Positions 30,549-38,523 of a DNA stretch of 64,000 bases are shown here, piece after piece. The translations under genes were made by a program, and so were the position numbers. Each line of letters begins with the position of its first letter. The stretch's first letter is position 1. A model generated the notes under the pieces. That model was not told where the DNA came from, made no database searches, and saw nothing but the letters and a program-made list of their open reading frames with translations. Location of the stretch: positions 1,798,001 through 1,862,000 of the forward strand of contig NC_010524.1 in assembly GCF_000019785.1 (NCBI RefSeq), given 5' to 3'. Origin of the DNA: Leptothrix cholodnii SP-6 (GTDB lineage: Bacteria > Pseudomonadota > Gammaproteobacteria > Burkholderiales > Burkholderiaceae_C).

Positions 30549-30772
30549 CAGCGCAGGCCCGCCGGCGTGTCGAGCCTGGCCGGTGTTGCCAGGCACGCGG
30601 CAGGGGGGCGGCCGCAGGCGGCGAGGGTCGGACGGAGGGTGTGCATGGTGCGATGCAGGGGGTTTGGAATGGTGTTGAGTCGTTTGCGGGCGGGCAGACC
30701 TTACAGCGTCGGCCACAATTATTCGTTGCCGGGCCGGGGTGCCCGCGAAATTCATGGGGCTGCACGAGAGCA

Positions 30773-31882
30773 ATGGGTGTCGACTTGAACGGCCACGAGT
30801 GGCGCCAGGACGGCGCCGGCTGGACGCTGATCCTGCGCGGCGACTGGTGCGGTGACGCCGGCACCCGGCTCACGCCGCCCCCCGCGGCGGCGCGGCAGGT
30901 CAGCGTCGACGCCCGTGCGCTCGGCGCCTGGGACGGTGGCCTGGCCGCCGCGCTGCACCAGTGCCTGGCACCGCTGCACCAGCGCGCCGTGCCGCTGCAG
31001 CTGCAGGACTTGCCGCCGGGCGTTCGCAGCGTGCTGGAGCTGGCGCTGTCGGTGGTGCGGGTGTCGGCGCCCGAGCGTGCGGCCGCGCCGGTCGGGGTGG
31101 CCGCGATCGGCCACCGGCTGGCGATTTCGTGGGTCGAATGCATGGCCACGGCGGCGTTTTTCGGCGAGGTGCTGATCGCGCTGGGCCGGCTGCTGCGCGG
31201 GCGCAGCGACCTGCAGGGTGTCGACCTGTGGCGCCAGGTCGACCAGGCCGGGCCGCTGAGCGTGCCGATCGTCTCGCTGACCTGTTTCCTGGTCGGCCTG
31301 ATGCTGGCCTACATGGGCGGCGCCCAGCTGCACCGCATCGGCGCGCCGTCCTTCATCCCCGACGTGGTGACAGTGGGCATGGTGCGCGAGCTCGCCGGGC
31401 TGATGACCGGCGTGATCCTGGCCGGCCGGCTGGGCGCGGCGTTTGCGGCCCAGATCGGCAGCATGCAGGCCGGCGAGGAGATCGACGCGCTGCGCGCCCT
31501 GGGCGTCGACCCGATCGGCTACCTGGTGCTGCCGCGCCTGCTGGCGCTGCTGCTGGTGGCGCCGATGCTGGTGGCCATCGGCATGCTGGTGGGCGTGCTG
31601 GCCGGTCTGCCCGCGGCGGTGGCGGCCTATGGCCTGTCGCCGACCGAGTACCTGCACAAGAGCGCCGCCGCGCTGACCTGGACCCACCTGTGGATCGGCC
31701 TCTTCAAGGGCATGATGTACCTCGGCCTGGTGGCGCTGGCGGGCTGCCGCGAGGGCCTGCGTGCCGGCCGCGACGCCCAGGCCGTGGGTGCGGCCACCAC
31801 CACTGCGGTGGTCAAGGCGCTGGTCTGGATCGTGGCGGCGGCCTGCGGCTCGACCGTCGTGCTGCAGAGCCTGGGCTTCTAG
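30773..31882 (+). CDS. MlaE-family ABC transporter permease with STAS-like N-terminus
   Basis: A 369-residue protein. The first 110 or so residues look like a soluble STAS-like domain (LILRGDW, VDARALGAWD), and the rest is an MlaE/YrbE permease with GxxTGxxLAGRLGAAFAAQIG and EIDALRALGVDP. It belongs to a phospholipid or other lipid transport system with the following ATPase, MCE protein and lipoprotein. The ATG at 30773 follows a GAGAG site; the frame is open for 44 codons upstream without support. Confidence 0.85.
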   Translation: MGVDLNGHEWRQDGAGWTLILRGDWCGDAGTRLTPPPAAARQVSVDARALGAWDGGLAAALHQCLAPLHQRAVPLQLQDLPPGVRSVLELALSVVRVSAPERAAAPVGVAAIGHRLAISWVECMATAAFFGEVLIALGRLLRGRSDLQGVDLWRQVDQAGPLSVPIVSLTCFLVGLMLAYMGGAQLHRIGAPSFIPDVVTVGMVRELAGLMTGVILAGRLGAAFAAQIGSMQAGEEIDALRALGVDPIGYLVLPRLLALLLVAPMLVAIGMLVGVLAGLPAAVAAYGLSPTEYLHKSAAALTWTHLWIGLFKGMMYLGLVALAGCREGLRAGRDAQAVGAATTTAVVKALVWIVAAACGSTVVLQSLGF

Positions 31883-31885
31883 ACG

Positions 31886-32644
31886 ATGCGTTCGACCCCG
31901 ACCCCGCTCGTGCAGGTGCAGGCCCTGGCCCTGCGCCACGGCGAGTTCACGGTCCAGCGCGATCTCGACTTCGACGTGCGCCGCGGCGAGGTCTTCGTCA
32001 TCGCCGGCGCCAGCGGCTGCGGCAAGAGCACGCTGCTGCGCCACCTGATCGGCCTGCAGCCGCCGGCGGCCGGTCGGGTACTGCTCGACGGCGACGACCT
32101 CTACGTCGGCGACGACCACCGCCTGGCCGCGCTGCGCCGGCGCTTCGGCGTGATGTTCCAGGCCGGCGCGCTCTGGAGCTCGATGACGGTGGGCGAGAAC
32201 CTGATGCTGCCGATGCGCCTGCACACCACGCTGTCGCCGGCGGCGCAGCGCCAGCAGGCGCAGTTCAAGCTCGCGCTGGTCGGGCTCGACGGCTGTTTCG
32301 ACCTCGAACCGGCGGCGCTGTCGGGCGGCATGCGCAAGCGTGCGGCGATCGCGCGCTCGCTGGCGCTCGACCCGGCGCTGCTGTTTCTCGACGAGCCCAG
32401 CGCCGGCCTCGACCCGGTAAACGCCGCCCGCCTCGACGAGCTGGTGCTCAAGTTGCGCGACCATCTGGGCACCACGGTGGTGATGGTCACGCACGAGATC
32501 GACAGCGTGTTCGCCGTCGCCGACCGTTTGCTCTACCTCGACGAACAGGAAAAGACCATGACCGCGCTCGACGCCCCGCAGACCCTGCTCGACCACGGCC
32601 CGCCGCGGGTGCGCGAGTTCCTGCAGCGAGGCCATCTGCGATGA
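31886..32644 (+). CDS. MlaF-like ABC transporter ATP-binding protein
   Basis: A 252-residue ATPase with Walker A GASGCGKST (about residues 46-54), signature LSGGMRKRAAIARS, and Walker B LLFLDEPSAGLDP, the MlaF pattern. It begins three bases after the permease stop and overlaps the MCE gene by four bases. It would power lipid movement through the MlaE-like permease. Confidence 0.88.
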   Translation: MRSTPTPLVQVQALALRHGEFTVQRDLDFDVRRGEVFVIAGASGCGKSTLLRHLIGLQPPAAGRVLLDGDDLYVGDDHRLAALRRRFGVMFQAGALWSSMTVGENLMLPMRLHTTLSPAAQRQQAQFKLALVGLDGCFDLEPAALSGGMRKRAAIARSLALDPALLFLDEPSAGLDPVNAARLDELVLKLRDHLGTTVVMVTHEIDSVFAVADRLLYLDEQEKTMTALDAPQTLLDHGPPRVREFLQRGHLR

Positions 32645-33711
32645 CGCCGCGTCCGCACGCCCTGCGCATCGGCCTGTTCGCGATCGGCGGCCTGGCGCTG
32701 CTGGTGATGGCCGTCGCCAGCGTCTTCGGCGGCCGGCTGTTCGCCGACTCGGAACGCGCGGTGCTGCATTTCAACGGCTCGATCTACGGCCTGCAGATCG
32801 GCGCGCCGGTGGTGTTCCGCGGCGTGCGCATGGGTGGCGTGGTGTCGATCGGGCTGGTCAACGATGCGCAGGGCGCGGGTTTCCAGATCCCGGTGGTGGT
32901 CGAGCTCGACAGCGAGCTGCTGCGCAGCCTGCAAGGCCGGCCGGCCGGCGCGGCATCGGCCGCCGATGCCGATGCCGCCGTGCTGCCTGCGCTGGTGGCG
33001 CGTGGCCTGAGCGGCCAGCTCGCCATGCAGAGCCTGCTCACCGGCCTGCTGTACGTCGACCTCGACCTGCGCCCGGACGGCTCGACCGCACGTTACGGCC
33101 GGGTGCCCGACGGCATGGTCGAGATCCCGACCACTGCCACCCGCCTGCAGACGCTGCAGGCCCAGCTCGAAGGCCTCGACTTCGGCCAGCTCGCCAAGGA
33201 CCTCTCTGCCATCGCCGCCACCACGCGCGGTTTCGTCGCCAGCCCCGAGCTGCGCCAGTCGCTCGACGATCTGGCGCAGACCAGCGGCTCGCTGCGACGC
33301 CTGAGCGCGACGCTCGAACGCCGCGCCGGCCCGCTGGCCGACGGCGTCGGGCGCGCCCTGGCGCAGACCGGCCAGGCCGCCGATCAGGTCGGTGCTGCCG
33401 CCAGCCGGGCCGGCACGGCGGTCGGGCAGATCGGTGCCGCGGCCGAGCAGATCGGCGCCACCACGCGCCGCGCCGACGCCGTGATCGCGCAAGGCCCGCC
33501 GCTCATGCGCAGCCTGCAGCAGGCCGCCGACGAGCTGTCGCGCACCGCAGTGGCGCTGCGCCAGGCCACCAGCGCCGACGCCGGCGTGGTGCAGAACGCC
33601 GACCGCGCGTTGGCCGACGTGGCGCGTGCCGCCCGCGCCGTGCGTGAACTCGCCGAGCTGCTGGAACAGCAGCCCGAGTCGCTGATCCGCGGCCGGCGCG
33701 ATCCGCCTTGA
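32641..33711 (+). CDS. MCE/MlaD-domain protein with long helical tail
   Basis: A 356-residue protein: one N-terminal membrane anchor (residues about 9-30), an MCE domain (VLHFNGSIYGLQIGAPVVFRGVRMG) and a long C-terminal helical part rich in Ala, Gln and Thr with heptad-like spacing. MCE proteins form hexameric lipid conduits across the periplasm. The start is fixed by a four-base overlap with the ATPase gene. The layout is closer to PqiB/YebT-type single-MCE proteins with needle-like tails than to short MlaD. Confidence 0.83.
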   Translation: MTPRPHALRIGLFAIGGLALLVMAVASVFGGRLFADSERAVLHFNGSIYGLQIGAPVVFRGVRMGGVVSIGLVNDAQGAGFQIPVVVELDSELLRSLQGRPAGAASAADADAAVLPALVARGLSGQLAMQSLLTGLLYVDLDLRPDGSTARYGRVPDGMVEIPTTATRLQTLQAQLEGLDFGQLAKDLSAIAATTRGFVASPELRQSLDDLAQTSGSLRRLSATLERRAGPLADGVGRALAQTGQAADQVGAAASRAGTAVGQIGAAAEQIGATTRRADAVIAQGPPLMRSLQQAADELSRTAVALRQATSADAGVVQNADRALADVARAARAVRELAELLEQQPESLIRGRRDPP

Positions 33712-33768
33712 GCCGGGCGTCGGCTTCACGTCCTGCGCCGCTCCGATGAATTCAACCTGCTGTCCGCC

Positions 33769-34467
33769 ATGCTCGAACCCGGTTTCATGACCTGCCCGCC
33801 CGATCGCCGCAAGGCCGGAACGATCGCGGGTCCGCCGCGCCGGCTGGCCGGGCGGATCGCCCTGCTGGTGTTCGGGCTGGTCGTGGCGGGCTGCGCCGGC
33901 ACCTCGCCGGTGTTGCAGCAATGGCGCCTGCCGAACGCGGTGCCGGGCGTGGCCGCAAGCCTCGCGACACCTGCCGCTGCCGCCACCGTCAGCGCGCCGA
34001 CTGCCGTGCCGGCGGTCTGGCAGCTGATGAGCCCGCTGCAACTGCCCGATTACCTCGACCGCGACGCGCTGCTCGTGCCGCGTGGCCAGGCCGGTCTGCA
34101 GCCGCTGCCCGGCCACCGCTGGGCCGAGCCGCTGCGCGAGAGCGTGCCGCGCCTGCTGCTGCAGGATCTGGGCGTCCTGCGCGGCGAGGCGGCGGTCTGG
34201 CGTGCGCCGCTGCCGGCGGGGGTGCGCATCGCGCGGCAGTTGCGCGTCGAGCTGCGGGTGTTCGAGGCCACGGCCGACCGTTCGGCCGTCACGCTGCAGG
34301 CGCGCTGGTCGCTGGCCGACCCGGCGGGTGGCACGGCCCCGCAGGTGCTGAGCACCGGCCTGCGCGTGCCGGTGGCGGCAGGTGATGCCGATGCCCTGGT
34401 GGCGGCCCACCGGATCGCCTTGTGGCAGCTGGCCGAACGCATCGCCGCGGGTGCGGGCTCGCGCTGA
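33769..34467 (+). CDS. ABC-type transport auxiliary lipoprotein, PqiC-like
   Basis: A 232-residue protein with a lipobox LVVAGC and the ABC_trans_aux layout (YLDRDALLVPR, WAEPLRESVPRLLLQDL). Such lipoproteins are outer-membrane partners of MCE systems. It ends the plus-strand MlaE-F-D-like operon. An alternative ATG at 33787 would shorten the N-terminus. A 10-base tandem repeat (34463-34482) spans its stop codon. Confidence 0.8.
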   Translation: MLEPGFMTCPPDRRKAGTIAGPPRRLAGRIALLVFGLVVAGCAGTSPVLQQWRLPNAVPGVAASLATPAAAATVSAPTAVPAVWQLMSPLQLPDYLDRDALLVPRGQAGLQPLPGHRWAEPLRESVPRLLLQDLGVLRGEAAVWRAPLPAGVRIARQLRVELRVFEATADRSAVTLQARWSLADPAGGTAPQVLSTGLRVPVAAGDADALVAAHRIALWQLAERIAAGAGSR

Positions 34468-34509
34468 TTCGAGCTGATTCGAGCCGACGGGGGGGCGCCG
34501 GCCCGGCCG

Positions 34510-35442
34510 TCAGGCGCCGTGCAGCGCCCGGATGCGCGCCGCGTCGGCCAGCGTGGCGCGGTAGCCGGCGGCGATCGCGCGTTCGCGGAACTCGCGTGAC
34601 AGGCTGACCCAGTAGCCGAAGTCGGGGTGCAGCAGCACGTCGGCGGCGCGGGCGTCGGGCGCGGTCAGGGCGCGTTTGTGCAGATCGCCCACGCGGTAGT
34701 GTTCGGCGCCGGCGGGCGCCCGGTCCTCGTGCGCCGAGGCGTCCACCGCCAGCACCCGGGTGGCGCCCAGGGCGCGCGCCATTCGCACCGGCAGCGGCAG
34801 GGTCTGGTCGGCGTCGAGGTAACGCTGGCCGCGGATGCGCACCGGCGCGAAACGGCCTTCGATCGCGCTGGCCGCCTGCACCGCCAGGCCGATGTCGCCG
34901 CGGTTGAAACCGACCGCCACGCCGTCGCTCATGCGCGTGGCCACGCACACCGCCGGGATCGGCAGGCGTTCGAGCAGGTGCTCGCCGGTCTGGCTGCGCA
35001 CGTAGTCGGCCAGCGGCGCGCCGCTGAGGTGTTCGGGCGTGCCCACCGCCAGGCGCGCCAGCCACCACGGCCGCAGTTCGAGCGCCAGCGCCTCGATCTC
35101 GCGCCCGCTGCGGCCGCCCGCACGCAGCACGCCGATGAAGGCGCCGACCGACGCGCCGACGATCAGGTCGGGCCGCAGGCCCAGCTCGTCGAGCGCCTTG
35201 AGCACGCCCACGTGCACGAAGCCGCGCGGGCCGCCCGAGCTCAGCACCCAGGCCGTGATCGGCCGCGACGAGGCCGGGCCGGCGAACAGCGGCACCTCGC
35301 TGGTGGGCGCGTCGGCGTCGTCGTGGTCTCGATCCGGGTTCAGCGTGCAGCCCGGCAGCAGCAGGCCGGTGGCAGCGCCCAGCAGCAGCTGCCGCCGGCT
35401 GGGCGCCGGTTCAGGGCAGCGCAGCCGGTCCCGCAGGATCAC
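34510..35442 (-). CDS. Patatin-like phospholipase, Tat-type lipoprotein
   Basis: A 310-residue protein starting at GTG 35442 in a GTGA overlap with the YHS gene. The N-terminus has SRRQLLLGAATGLLLPGC, which reads as a twin-arginine signal with a lipobox. The hydrolase core shows the oxyanion motif SGGPRGFVHVGVL and the nucleophile GASVG. The patatin DG[GA] motif appears as LDADQ, with Ala in place of Gly, so activity is not certain. It is the last gene of the nine-gene operon. Confidence 0.82.
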   Translation of the reverse strand: MILRDRLRCPEPAPSRRQLLLGAATGLLLPGCTLNPDRDHDDADAPTSEVPLFAGPASSRPITAWVLSSGGPRGFVHVGVLKALDELGLRPDLIVGASVGAFIGVLRAGGRSGREIEALALELRPWWLARLAVGTPEHLSGAPLADYVRSQTGEHLLERLPIPAVCVATRMSDGVAVGFNRGDIGLAVQAASAIEGRFAPVRIRGQRYLDADQTLPLPVRMARALGATRVLAVDASAHEDRAPAGAEHYRVGDLHKRALTAPDARAADVLLHPDFGYWVSLSREFRERAIAAGYRATLADAARIRALHGA

Positions 35443-36074
35443 GGTCGATGGGCGCGGGCCAGCGCAACCTCCTGCGCCAGGGCCTCGCCGCTCTTGTAGT
35501 GCGGCACGCGAAACACCAGCCGCCTGGCGCGCTGCAGGAAGCTGTGGCGGCCCGCCACCTCGTCGTGCCAATACGTGTCGGCCAGGCGGATGTTGCCCGC
35601 CACGTCGAGTTCGAAAGCGTCCTTCGACGCCTGGCCGCCGAAGATGTAGAGCTTGCCGTCGACCATGCGCCAGGTGTCGGCATCGCCGCCCCACGGGATG
35701 CCGTAGGCGATGCCGTTGGCGCAGTAGCCGCCGTATTGCGGCAGGTATTTCCGCGGCTCGCGGTCGAACAGCGCCTTGTGCTCGGCGCTGGCGAAGCGGA
35801 AGGTCACGCCCTCGTGCACGCTCTGGAAGGCCGGCGAGCCCGCCATGTGGCGGCCGGCGGTGAAGTAGGCCACCACGTCGTGGCCCTTGAGCATCAGGCG
35901 GGCCGCGCCGGCATCGGCCACGGCGTTGACCGGCTTGAGCGCCGACGACGGGTTCTGCGCGTTCATGGCCGAGCAGCCGCCCAGCAGCAGCGCGGCGGTG
36001 AGCAGGCCGGCGCCGATCAGGCGGCGGGGCCGCGGGCGCGCTGCGGCGGACGGGTTCGGGCGGATGGCGTTCAT
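35439..36074 (-). CDS. YHS-domain lipoprotein
   Basis: A 211-residue protein with a lipobox LLGGC (Cys34) after a basic, hydrophobic signal. The YHS core has KGHDVVAYF, FRFASAEHKALFDREPRKYLP and YGGYCANGIAYG. This matches the YHS family in which some members are selenoproteins. Here the YGGYC position is an ordinary Cys codon (TGC). YHS domains are thought to bind metals or small ligands; the role is unknown. It overlaps its neighbours by four bases on both sides. Confidence 0.82.
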   Translation of the reverse strand: MNAIRPNPSAAARPRPRRLIGAGLLTAALLLGGCSAMNAQNPSSALKPVNAVADAGAARLMLKGHDVVAYFTAGRHMAGSPAFQSVHEGVTFRFASAEHKALFDREPRKYLPQYGGYCANGIAYGIPWGGDADTWRMVDGKLYIFGGQASKDAFELDVAGNIRLADTYWHDEVAGRHSFLQRARRLVFRVPHYKSGEALAQEVALARAHRP

Positions 36075-37477
36075 GGGGAGTCTCCGGTGATCGGGGCTTG
36101 CAGGATCGGGTGGCCGGCGCGCTGCGGCGGCATCGCGGCAGCGGCCGAAGTCGTGGCGACGACCGGGGCCGGCGCGGTGGACGGCCGATCGGGCGGGTCG
36201 GCATAAGGCGCCGGCCAGCCGAGGATCTCGCTGGCGCGCAGGGTGCGACGGCGCAGCTGGGCGGCGTCGCGTGCTTCGAGGTGCACGATGCCGTAGCGGT
36301 GGCTGCCCAGCCACTTGAAGTCGCGCGCCAGCGAGTGGCCGCTCTTGGGCATGACGAACAGCAAGGCGTCGGGAAAGGCCGCCAGCAACGCCGCGCGGGC
36401 CCGGGCGTCGGGCATGCGCGGCACGCCGTCGGGCGTGAAGGCGCGGTAGACCAGGCTGGCGGCGATGCCGGCGCTGGGCCGGGTGGCCGGCAGCGCGGCC
36501 GGATCCTGGCCCAGCGCCAGCGCGATGGCCATCGCATGCGGGTCGATGCCGCGCACGCGCCGGTACAGGTCGGCGAACTGCGACGCCAGGCGCGGGTTGA
36601 ACTCGATCACCGTCAGCCGGTCGGTGACGGGGTCGAAGAAGAACTCCATGTTGAACAGGCCGTGCGTGAAGCCGATCGCCGCCAGGAACTTCTGCGCCAC
36701 CTCGAGCGCACGCGCCTGCACCTGCGCGGCCAGCCGGCTCGGGTGTTCCCAGCGCATGAAGGCCTGGGTGTGCGGGTACATGATGGCGTCGACCACCCCC
36801 AGCGCGTGCGCCCGGCCCTGGAACACCCAGCCGTCGAGGTTGAACTGCGGCGCCTGCACGGGCGCCTCCAGCATCATGCGGTGTGCCGTGCCGCCCTCGG
36901 GCAGGCGCTCGCGGCCGACGCGGTCGAACGGTTCGACCAGGCGGCGGATCACCCACAGCTCGCGCCGGCCGAAGCGGGTGTGGGCCTGCAGTTCGTCGCG
37001 GTTGCGCACCTCGCGCGCCAGCACCGAGAACGCCGCCTTCACCGGCTTGACGTACAGCGGGTACGACAGGTCGTGCGGCACGTCGGCGCCGTAGGCGCAA
37101 TCGAGCGCGGCGAACGGCAGGTTGGCCTCGGGGCAGACCTGATCGAGCACCCGCCGCGCATGCAGCTTGTGCTGCGCAGCCAGCACGGCGGTGGGCGCGG
37201 TGCCGGGAAGGCCGAGTTTCTCGGCCACCAGCGCGGCCGCTAGCGCGCCGAACTGCTCGTGCTGCGAGACCACGCCGGCCCAGCCGCGGCGGCGCCCGCG
37301 CGCGGCCTGGGCGTCGGCAAAGCGGCGCAGGTCGAAGCCGAGCAGGCGGGCGTTGCTCGGGAACGAGAACAGGTCGAAGCCGGCTTCGTCGAACTCGTGC
37401 TGCCCGGTCAGCCGGGCCAGGCCGAGCGCGTCCCAGTCGTAGTTGAACAGCGCCCCGATGCGCGTGCGCCGGCTCAC
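36071..37477 (-). CDS. ATP-grasp ligase of unknown substrate
   Basis: A 468-residue protein with an ATP-grasp fold: LYVKPVKAAFSV (residues 141-152, nucleotide-binding lysine), EAPVQAPQFNLDGWVF (204-219), and the metal-binding FNMEFFF (Glu278) and IEFNPRLASQ (Glu292, Asn294). The last 40 residues are Pro/Ala rich. ATP-grasp enzymes join a carboxylate to an amine or thiol through an acyl phosphate. The substrate is unknown. The ATG overlaps the methyltransferase stop, so it belongs to the operon headed by the selenate-type importer. Confidence 0.75.
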   Translation of the reverse strand: MSRRTRIGALFNYDWDALGLARLTGQHEFDEAGFDLFSFPSNARLLGFDLRRFADAQAARGRRRGWAGVVSQHEQFGALAAALVAEKLGLPGTAPTAVLAAQHKLHARRVLDQVCPEANLPFAALDCAYGADVPHDLSYPLYVKPVKAAFSVLAREVRNRDELQAHTRFGRRELWVIRRLVEPFDRVGRERLPEGGTAHRMMLEAPVQAPQFNLDGWVFQGRAHALGVVDAIMYPHTQAFMRWEHPSRLAAQVQARALEVAQKFLAAIGFTHGLFNMEFFFDPVTDRLTVIEFNPRLASQFADLYRRVRGIDPHAMAIALALGQDPAALPATRPSAGIAASLVYRAFTPDGVPRMPDARARAALLAAFPDALLFVMPKSGHSLARDFKWLGSHRYGIVHLEARDAAQLRRRTLRASEILGWPAPYADPPDRPSTAPAPVVATTSAAAAMPPQRAGHPILQAPITGDSP

Positions 37478-38142
37478 GCTGACTCACCCTGCCGGCCCGG
37501 CGCCGCGGCCGATTCCCGCCTGAGCACGCCGCAGGCGATGTAGCCCATGCCCCATTGGGTGGCCTGCAGCTCGAAGCGCTCGCAGTGCCGCGCGACCCGA
37601 TCCCACGGCTGCCACAGGTCGGCGGGCCGGGCGTTGTAGGGCCGGTTCTTCAGCCAGGCCAGCAGGTTCAGCGGGCCGGTCCACCAGGGGAAGAACTTCA
37701 TGCCGGCCATCGCGATGCGGGCGCCGGGGCGGGCCTGGCGCAGGATGTTGTCGACCGCGGCCGGCGTGCGGCTGATGTCGTGCACGTAGTTGAACAGCAC
37801 CGCATCGGCCGGCTCGGGCAGCGTGACGGTCTCGGCCGGCGCGTTGACGTGCCACAGCCGCGCATCGGCCAGTCGCTCGGCGCGTCGGCGGGCGTGGGCG
37901 AACATGTCGGGGCTCTGCTCGAAGGCCAGCACCCGGCCGGTGGCGCCCACCTGCGCCAGCAGCGGCTCGTAGCTCAGGCCGGTGCCGGCACCGACGTCGA
38001 CCACCACGTCGCCGGGCTTGAGCGCCAGCAGCGCGATGGTGCGCAGCCGCAGCGGCATGGTGCGCTCGGCCGAGGCGTCGTAACCGGCGGCGTGGTGGCG
38101 GTAGCGTTCGATCGAGCGCTGGTTGTCGGACAGTCGAGTCAT
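37474..38142 (-). CDS. SAM-dependent class I methyltransferase
   Basis: A 222-residue protein with motif I VDVGAGTGLSYEPLL and NYVHDISRTPAAVDNILRQARPG in the later part, resembling UbiE or phosphatidylethanolamine N-methyltransferase relatives. It has no membrane segment. The substrate is unknown. It is coupled to the ATP-grasp gene by a four-base overlap and lies nine bases after the SMR gene. Confidence 0.78.
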   Translation of the reverse strand: MTRLSDNQRSIERYRHHAAGYDASAERTMPLRLRTIALLALKPGDVVVDVGAGTGLSYEPLLAQVGATGRVLAFEQSPDMFAHARRRAERLADARLWHVNAPAETVTLPEPADAVLFNYVHDISRTPAAVDNILRQARPGARIAMAGMKFFPWWTGPLNLLAWLKNRPYNARPADLWQPWDRVARHCERFELQATQWGMGYIACGVLRRESAAAPGRQGESA

Positions 38143-38151
38143 GTTGTTGTT

Positions 38152-38502
38152 TCAGGCGACGCTGCGCGAGGAGGCATGCAGGCCGAACACGCCCATCACG
38201 ATCAGCCCGGCGCTGACGAGCTTGAGCGCGGTGGCCGGCTCCTTGAACCAGAGGTAGCCGATCAGGGCGGTCAGCACCGTGCCCACGCCCGACCAGACGG
38301 CATAGACCACGCCGACGCCGAGCGTGCGCACCACCATCGCGTTGAGCGAAAACGACACGCCGTAGAACGCGAAGATCAGCAGCGACGGCCACAGCCGGCT
38401 CAGGCCCTCGCTCAGGCGCAGGCAGGTGGTGCCGGCGACCTCGAAGACGATGGCCACCGCCAGCACCGACCAGGCTTGGGGAACATTGAGGAGCGGCAGC
38501 AT
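38152..38502 (-). CDS. SMR-family small multidrug transporter, EmrE-like
   Basis: A 116-residue protein with four membrane segments. The membrane-embedded carboxylate is Glu21 in AIVFEVAGTTCLRLSEGL, and YAVWSGVGTVL is present as in EmrE. These proton antiporters export cationic lipophilic compounds, sometimes betaines or quaternary amines. In this operon export of a quaternary-ammonium compound is conceivable but unproven. Confidence 0.88.
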   Translation of the reverse strand: MLPLLNVPQAWSVLAVAIVFEVAGTTCLRLSEGLSRLWPSLLIFAFYGVSFSLNAMVVRTLGVGVVYAVWSGVGTVLTALIGYLWFKEPATALKLVSAGLIVMGVFGLHASSRSVA

Positions 38503-38523
38503 CGTGAAGGACCAGAAAGACGT

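Noticed and set aside
30961..32640. N-terminal extension of the MCE gene frame through the permease and ATPase genes
   Set aside because: The frame is open by chance; the extension is Arg/Pro/Gly-rich with no family resemblance, while ATG 32641 gives a clean MCE protein overlapping the ATPase gene by four bases.
35742..35756. Possible selenocysteine codon in the YHS protein
   Set aside because: The YGGYC position was read on the minus strand as TGC (Cys); there is no in-frame TGA and no visible SECIS need.
36071..37477. ATP-grasp protein as glutathione synthetase or EgtA-like ligase
   Set aside because: Only general ATP-grasp motifs are present; no sequence feature ties it to glutamate-cysteine or glutathione ligases, so no function was assigned.
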